Origin: Fimbriimonadales bacterium
Lineage (GTDB): Bacteria; Armatimonadota; Fimbriimonadia; Fimbriimonadales; GBS-DC
Reading direction: 5' to 3'
Assembly: GCA_026416655.1 (NCBI GenBank)
Contig: JAOAES010000254.1
Coordinates: 1-8,132, forward strand
DNA: 8,132 nt
The notes under the pieces were generated by a model. The model made no database searches, was not told where the DNA came from, and saw only the letters and a list, made by a program, of their open reading frames with translations. Position numbers and translations under genes: made by a program. This document shows, piece by piece, positions 5,478 to 8,132 of the stretch (within the stretch, counting starts at the first letter, position 1; each line of letters starts with the position of its first letter).

Positions 5478-6674
5478 TTAAAAACTCATCCGCACGGCAT
5501 CGCTCCAGAGCAGGCGTCGGATTGCCTCGCGCGTCGCCTCCGCCAGCGATTCAGGCGATTTACCTGCCAGCCGCGCGTCTTGCTCCGTCACCCGCACGAC
5601 CTCCCTGCCCCGCAAGGTCACTCCCCGACGATCCGCGCTCAGCTGCACCTCATACAGTTGTACTCCGTCGTCCAGCAGCGTGTTGAGCAGGCTGGCAATC
5701 CGTTCGGCGCGGGCGCGTGAACTGCCCTGCTGAGGGTCGTCCGCAGGCGTAAATATGGGGATGCTCTCGAAGCGCACTTCGTACAAGCCGTCGGGCTGCT
5801 CCTTGTCCAGCATCAACGCATGCACCTGGAGCGCGGGGCTGACCTCGCGTCGGCGGATAGGAATTCCGTAGCCTCGCAGCGCGTTTTTAATCACTTCCAC
5901 ACGCTCACGGGTAATCGGGTGCGTGCGAAAGATGCCCCAGTCGATTTGAGGGCGTTTACGCTCCTCCGCCGCCAGACGCTCCATAAACACCAGCAGCCCC
6001 ACCGGATTATAGGGCGAACGGCGCAGATACTCCAGCGCCGTTAAGTCCGAATCGGTCTCCGCCTCCTGACTGAAGCTGCTTACCCGTGCGATGCGGTATA
6101 ACTGCGCGCCTGTCATCAGCCCGGCGAAGTCCTGCGACGGCAGCCGACCGAACACACCCACCAGCAGCGCAGGCAACAGCACGCTCTGCTGCACACGGGC
6201 GTCGTCGCGAATCAGTTTCATCACATGCCGATGCGAGGCGTGCGCAATCTCGTGTGCCAGCACCGCCGCAAGTTCATCATCGCTCGATACAAAATCCAGC
6301 AGCCCCTTGTTCACAAAGATGAACCCGCCCGGTACCGAGAAGGCGTTCACATCTTTCTCGTCGATGATGCGAAAGGTGTATTCAAACGGCGCGGGACCCG
6401 GCTCGCCGTAGTGCGCCTGCGTGGGCGTATTGCGGGCAATCTCGGCAAGCGTCTGCCCAATCCGATTCACGCGCTCCACCAGCGCAGGATCGGTAATGAA
6501 CTTGTACTGCTTCTCGATCTCGGCGACGACCTTCTTACCGAACTCCACATCCTGCTGGTCGCGCGGCGACAGCTCAGGACGCTTCGGCTCAGACGCGGTC
6601 TCCTGTGCAACCAAGCTCCCCACCAGCCCCAGACTGGCAACTGCTAAGAGAAACCGTTTCCATACCCGCTGCAT
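5478..6674 (-). CDS. Exported M48-family zinc metalloprotease (BepA/YfgC-like)
   Basis: A 398-residue protein with a signal peptide (about 1-23, basic MQRVWKR start, hydrophobic core, likely cleavage after LVA). The peptidase domain has the zinc motif HEIAH (His141, Glu142, His145), with Glu204 in QEAETDSD as the expected third ligand. The conserved approach DVNAFSVPGGFIFVNKGLLD (109-128) and the THPITRERVE segment (251-260), typical of the BepA/LoiP type, are also present. Such proteases degrade or help mature misfolded envelope proteins outside the cytoplasmic membrane. The last ~110 residues after the peptidase domain form an alpha/beta extension that I do not recognise; no TPR repeats are evident, unlike E. 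coli BepA. ATG 6674 has GGGAG 8 nt upstream, and an extended -10 promoter lies about 60 nt upstream. The gene is monocistronic by position. The catalytic class is confident; the substrates are unknown. Confidence 0.92.
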   Translation of the reverse strand: MQRVWKRFLLAVASLGLVGSLVAQETASEPKRPELSPRDQQDVEFGKKVVAEIEKQYKFITDPALVERVNRIGQTLAEIARNTPTQAHYGEPGPAPFEYTFRIIDEKDVNAFSVPGGFIFVNKGLLDFVSSDDELAAVLAHEIAHASHRHVMKLIRDDARVQQSVLLPALLVGVFGRLPSQDFAGLMTGAQLYRIARVSSFSQEAETDSDLTALEYLRRSPYNPVGLLVFMERLAAEERKRPQIDWGIFRTHPITRERVEVIKNALRGYGIPIRRREVSPALQVHALMLDKEQPDGLYEVRFESIPIFTPADDPQQGSSRARAERIASLLNTLLDDGVQLYEVQLSADRRGVTLRGREVVRVTEQDARLAGKSPESLAEATREAIRRLLWSDAVRMSF

Positions 6675-6735
6675 TGTTCTCTCTCCCGGCTACGCCCTGC
6701 TCTATAGACGCCACGCACGGCGCAAAGGTTTCCTA

Positions 6736-6744
6736 ATTGTAGCA
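6736..6744 (-). promoter_or_regulatory. Extended -10 element (TGCTACAAT) upstream of the M48 protease
   Basis: On the minus strand TGC-TACAAT lies 61 nt upstream of the protease ATG. The hexamer differs from TATAAT by one base and has the extended TGN motif. No good -35 hexamer lies at the standard distance. The other two minus-strand promoters called in this window share the TGN extension. Confidence 0.45.
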
Positions 6745-6865
6745 TGTTTCTCACCGCTTCGCTGTCCCGGTGTGCCTCGCTTCAGGACAACATGTCGCGC
6801 CCCTATCGAGAAGGTGGGGGAGCGATTGACCGGTGCGAAACCCGCTTGGCGAGGGCTTCGAACAC

Positions 6866-6931
6866 CTGTTCAGTCAATTCGGCAAATTTTCCTGTCCGCT
6901 TTTCGCGCGCTTTTGAGTCTTTACTGAACAG
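6866..6931. repeat. 9-bp inverted repeat flanking 48 nt upstream of the PEP-CTERM gene
   Basis: CTGTTCAGT (6866-6874) and ACTGAACAG (6923-6931) are exact reverse complements separated by 48 nt. The second arm ends 47 nt before the PEP-CTERM ATG. It could be a pair of half-operators or a long-range RNA stem in the 5' UTR; a chance match of this length in a region of this size is not negligible. Confidence 0.4.
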
Positions 6932-6978
6932 AAGCGCGGTGCAACCGCCCTTCATCCGACTTTCTGGAGGTGGACTCA

Positions 6979-8043
6979 ATGAAACGAGCAGGCATGCGAT
7001 GGAGCTTACTGGCGATGGGGAGCGCGCTCGCGATTGCGAGCGGATATGCGCAGTCAGCGCGGGTTATTTATGAGGTTGACCAGAATGCGCCCCTTGTAAC
7101 AACGGAGTTTCGTTCCCCTTGGAATGGCGGCGATGTGGGAAATAACAACTTCATGCCTGCCCCGACAGGACGCATCATCGCTCTCAACGATGCGATTGGC
7201 ACAACCTTTGTAATTCGGGTTCGTTTACAGGACTTCACGGGGGGCGATTCATTCGGGCGTCTTATGCTGGTCGCTGGCAACGGCTTCTGGAACCTGGGAA
7301 GCTCTGAATGGAACCTGCCAAGCGATCGCAGCAACGGCTTGGGACCGGGTAGGCAGGCAGGTCCCGTGCAATACGGGACCTGGGTAGGTTCGGGGCACCA
7401 GTTTGGGCTGCGCGCCGCGGCGAACGACACTTCGTTGACCGCTCGTGGTGAAGCCCGCGCCGATGTGGAGTTGCGCAACGCGGCGATGGTGAGTCTTGTC
7501 TCGGGTCCCAGCCCGTCCACGCCGAACCTTGCGCCATACCTGTGGGGCGGCGGAAATATCGACCCAACGGCGTTCCCGAATGTGTCGTTTAGTTGGGCGT
7601 CGGGTTCGATCGTCGGCGCACGCCCGCAAATCGTTACCACGCTGTTCGGTAATATCAACTCCCCCCACTCCGACCGCCTCATTTTACGCACAACGCTAAG
7701 CATTCTCAAGAACGGCAACCCGTTCTATTCGGATGTGGATCAGGCGTTCGTGGACTGGAACGCAAATGAGGGAACCTTCAGCAAGAGCATCGGCAGCGTG
7801 GGAGATAGCTACACACTGTTTATCGGCAACGACCCGAATAACACCCTGTACCAAATCTGCCTGCGCGTGCAGGTGCTGCACGAGGGCTATCGCGATAACT
7901 TTGCGAGCCTGGCAGGCACAGCGACTCTGTATGACCAGGCTTTCTGCCAGGATTTTCGCGTGCTGGTTCCTGAGCCTGCGAGTATGATTGCGCTGGGTAC
8001 GGGCTTGGCGAGCCTGCTTGCGTTGCGTCGTCGGAAGCGGTAA
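6979..8043 (+). CDS. Secreted PEP-CTERM sorting-domain protein of unknown function
   Basis: A 354-residue protein with a signal peptide (about 1-26, MKRAGMRW then a hydrophobic stretch, probable cleavage after GYA or QSA). A long Gly/Asn/Ser-rich, beta-looking region follows, and the C-terminus is a complete PEP-CTERM tripartite signal: VPEP (330-333), a hydrophobic helix (334-349) and RRRKR (350-354). Such proteins are exported by Sec and then processed by an exosortase at the PEP motif for release or attachment at the cell surface; no exosortase gene lies in this window. The central part has no motif I recognise; its two late cysteines (in YQICLRV and AFCQDFRV) could form a disulfide. ATG 6979 is chosen because GGAGG (6966-6970) is 8 nt upstream; the in-frame GTG at 6970 lies inside that Shine-Dalgarno. 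A strong stem-loop sits inside the gene at 7358-7382. Confidence 0.9.
   Translation: MKRAGMRWSLLAMGSALAIASGYAQSARVIYEVDQNAPLVTTEFRSPWNGGDVGNNNFMPAPTGRIIALNDAIGTTFVIRVRLQDFTGGDSFGRLMLVAGNGFWNLGSSEWNLPSDRSNGLGPGRQAGPVQYGTWVGSGHQFGLRAAANDTSLTARGEARADVELRNAAMVSLVSGPSPSTPNLAPYLWGGGNIDPTAFPNVSFSWASGSIVGARPQIVTTLFGNINSPHSDRLILRTTLSILKNGNPFYSDVDQAFVDWNANEGTFSKSIGSVGDSYTLFIGNDPNNTLYQICLRVQVLHEGYRDNFASLAGTATLYDQAFCQDFRVLVPEPASMIALGTGLASLLALRRRKR
7341..7388 (+). repeat. Perfect 10-bp stem-loop with flanking direct repeats inside the PEP-CTERM gene
   Basis: CAGGTCCCGT (7358-7367) and ACGGGACCTG (7373-7382) are exact reverse complements around the 5-nt loop GCAAT. In addition GGGACCGGGTAGG (7341-7353) recurs as GGGACCTGGGTAGG (7375-7388), 34 nt apart. 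That offset is not a multiple of three, so it is a DNA-level rather than a protein-level repeat. The hexamer GGGACC/GGTCCC occurs three times in alternating orientation. The structure encodes Q-A-G-P-V-Q-Y-G-T-W without breaking the frame. Confidence 0.75.
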
Positions 8044-8063
8044 GGCGTTCCGAGAATCTTTAG

Positions 8064-8115
8064 CCCTCACCCCCTGTCCCCCTCTCCCGCGTGCGGGAGA
8101 GGGGGAACTCGGCTC
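8064..8115. repeat. C/G-rich palindromic repeat (REP-like) downstream of the PEP-CTERM gene
   Basis: A CCCTCACCCCCTGT lead-in is followed by perfect 13-nt arms at 8078-8090 and 8093-8105 (CCCCCTCTCCCGC and its reverse complement) with two bases between, so the hairpin closes with a tetraloop. It begins 20 nt after the PEP-CTERM stop. This type of CCCTC...GAGGGG palindrome resembles widespread dispersed intergenic repeats in bacterial genomes. No T-run follows the stem on the plus strand, so it is not a canonical intrinsic terminator, although a stem this strong could still block transcription or 3' exonucleases. Confidence 0.7.
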
Positions 8116-8132
8116 CCCTGGCAAGGGTACAC

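Larger units (their letters stand above)
6675..6978. other. Divergent intergenic region of 304 nt
   Basis: The region separates the M48 protease (minus) from the PEP-CTERM gene (plus). It contains an extended -10 element for the protease at 6736-6744, a 9-bp inverted repeat at 6866-6874 and 6923-6931, a T-rich stretch with a GCGCGC core near 6895-6914, and the GGAGG Shine-Dalgarno of the PEP-CTERM gene at 6966-6970. Open frames across it have no coding character. I found no plus-strand -35/-10 pair that I would defend. Confidence 0.6.

Noticed and set aside
5471..5490. Possible terminator between the GH10-like and M48 genes
   Set aside because: Only a 4-bp match (GAGT/ACTC) around an A-rich centre can be drawn, too weak for a terminator.
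6826..6918. Plus-strand -35 candidates TTGACC (6826) and TTGAGT (6913) for the PEP-CTERM gene
   Set aside because: No acceptable -10 hexamer occurs 16-18 nt downstream of either.
8078..8105. Intrinsic terminator for the PEP-CTERM gene
   Set aside because: The stem is very strong but followed by AACTCGG rather than a T-run on the plus strand, so it is listed as a repeat instead.

Overview
The window looks like a chromosomal segment of a GC-rich, probably thermophilic bacterium. The closest fit is the Armatimonadota, as an inference only: a PEP-CTERM surface protein, a degenerate GH10-like protein of a type I associate with Armatimonadota and Planctomycetota, and a Thermus-like ba3 cytochrome oxidase occur side by side. 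No marker gene fixes the taxonomy. There is no mobile element, CRISPR array, rRNA or tRNA that I can see.

Layout. (1) 1-603, plus strand: the 3' part of a coiled-coil protein with a PD-(D/E)XK-like C-terminal domain, cut by the window edge. (2) 596-4173, minus strand: a compact respiratory operon, read right to left. A strong promoter (4144-4173) and a leader with two competing hairpins precede a 39-codon subunit IIa gene (3955-4074). Then come oxidase subunit II (CuA protein), subunit I (heme/CuB protein), a SCO-type copper chaperone, and an Rrf2 regulator with three cysteines suited to an Fe-S cluster. The junctions are 4 nt, 13 nt, an ATGA overlap and 52 nt. (3) 4249-5475, plus strand: a GH10-fold protein that has lost both catalytic glutamates. 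(4) 5478-6674, minus strand: an exported M48 metalloprotease, convergent with the previous gene with only 2 nt between the stops. (5) 6675-6978: a 304-nt divergent intergenic region with an extended -10 promoter for the protease and a 9-bp inverted repeat. (6) 6979-8043, plus strand: a secreted PEP-CTERM protein of unknown function with a perfect 10-bp stem-loop inside its coding sequence. (7) 8044-8132: a G/C-rich palindrome resembling dispersed REP-like repeats.

How the genes work together. The four genes IIa-II-I-SCO form a self-contained module for a B-family (ba3-type) heme-copper oxygen reductase: the CuA subunit accepts electrons, subunit I reduces oxygen, and SCO is expected to help metallate CuA. 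The regulator at the operon's end could sense NO, oxygen or Fe-S status and feed back on the operon. That link is inferred from position, cysteine spacing and short shared words in the two promoter regions. The remaining genes (GH10-like, M48, PEP-CTERM) concern the cell envelope or surface and show no clear functional link to the oxidase.

The most notable items are the very short subunit IIa gene, the SD-sequestering leader, the regulator-oxidase linkage, the non-catalytic GH10 protein and the stem-loop inside the PEP-CTERM gene. I did not find a clearly new defence or mobile system.
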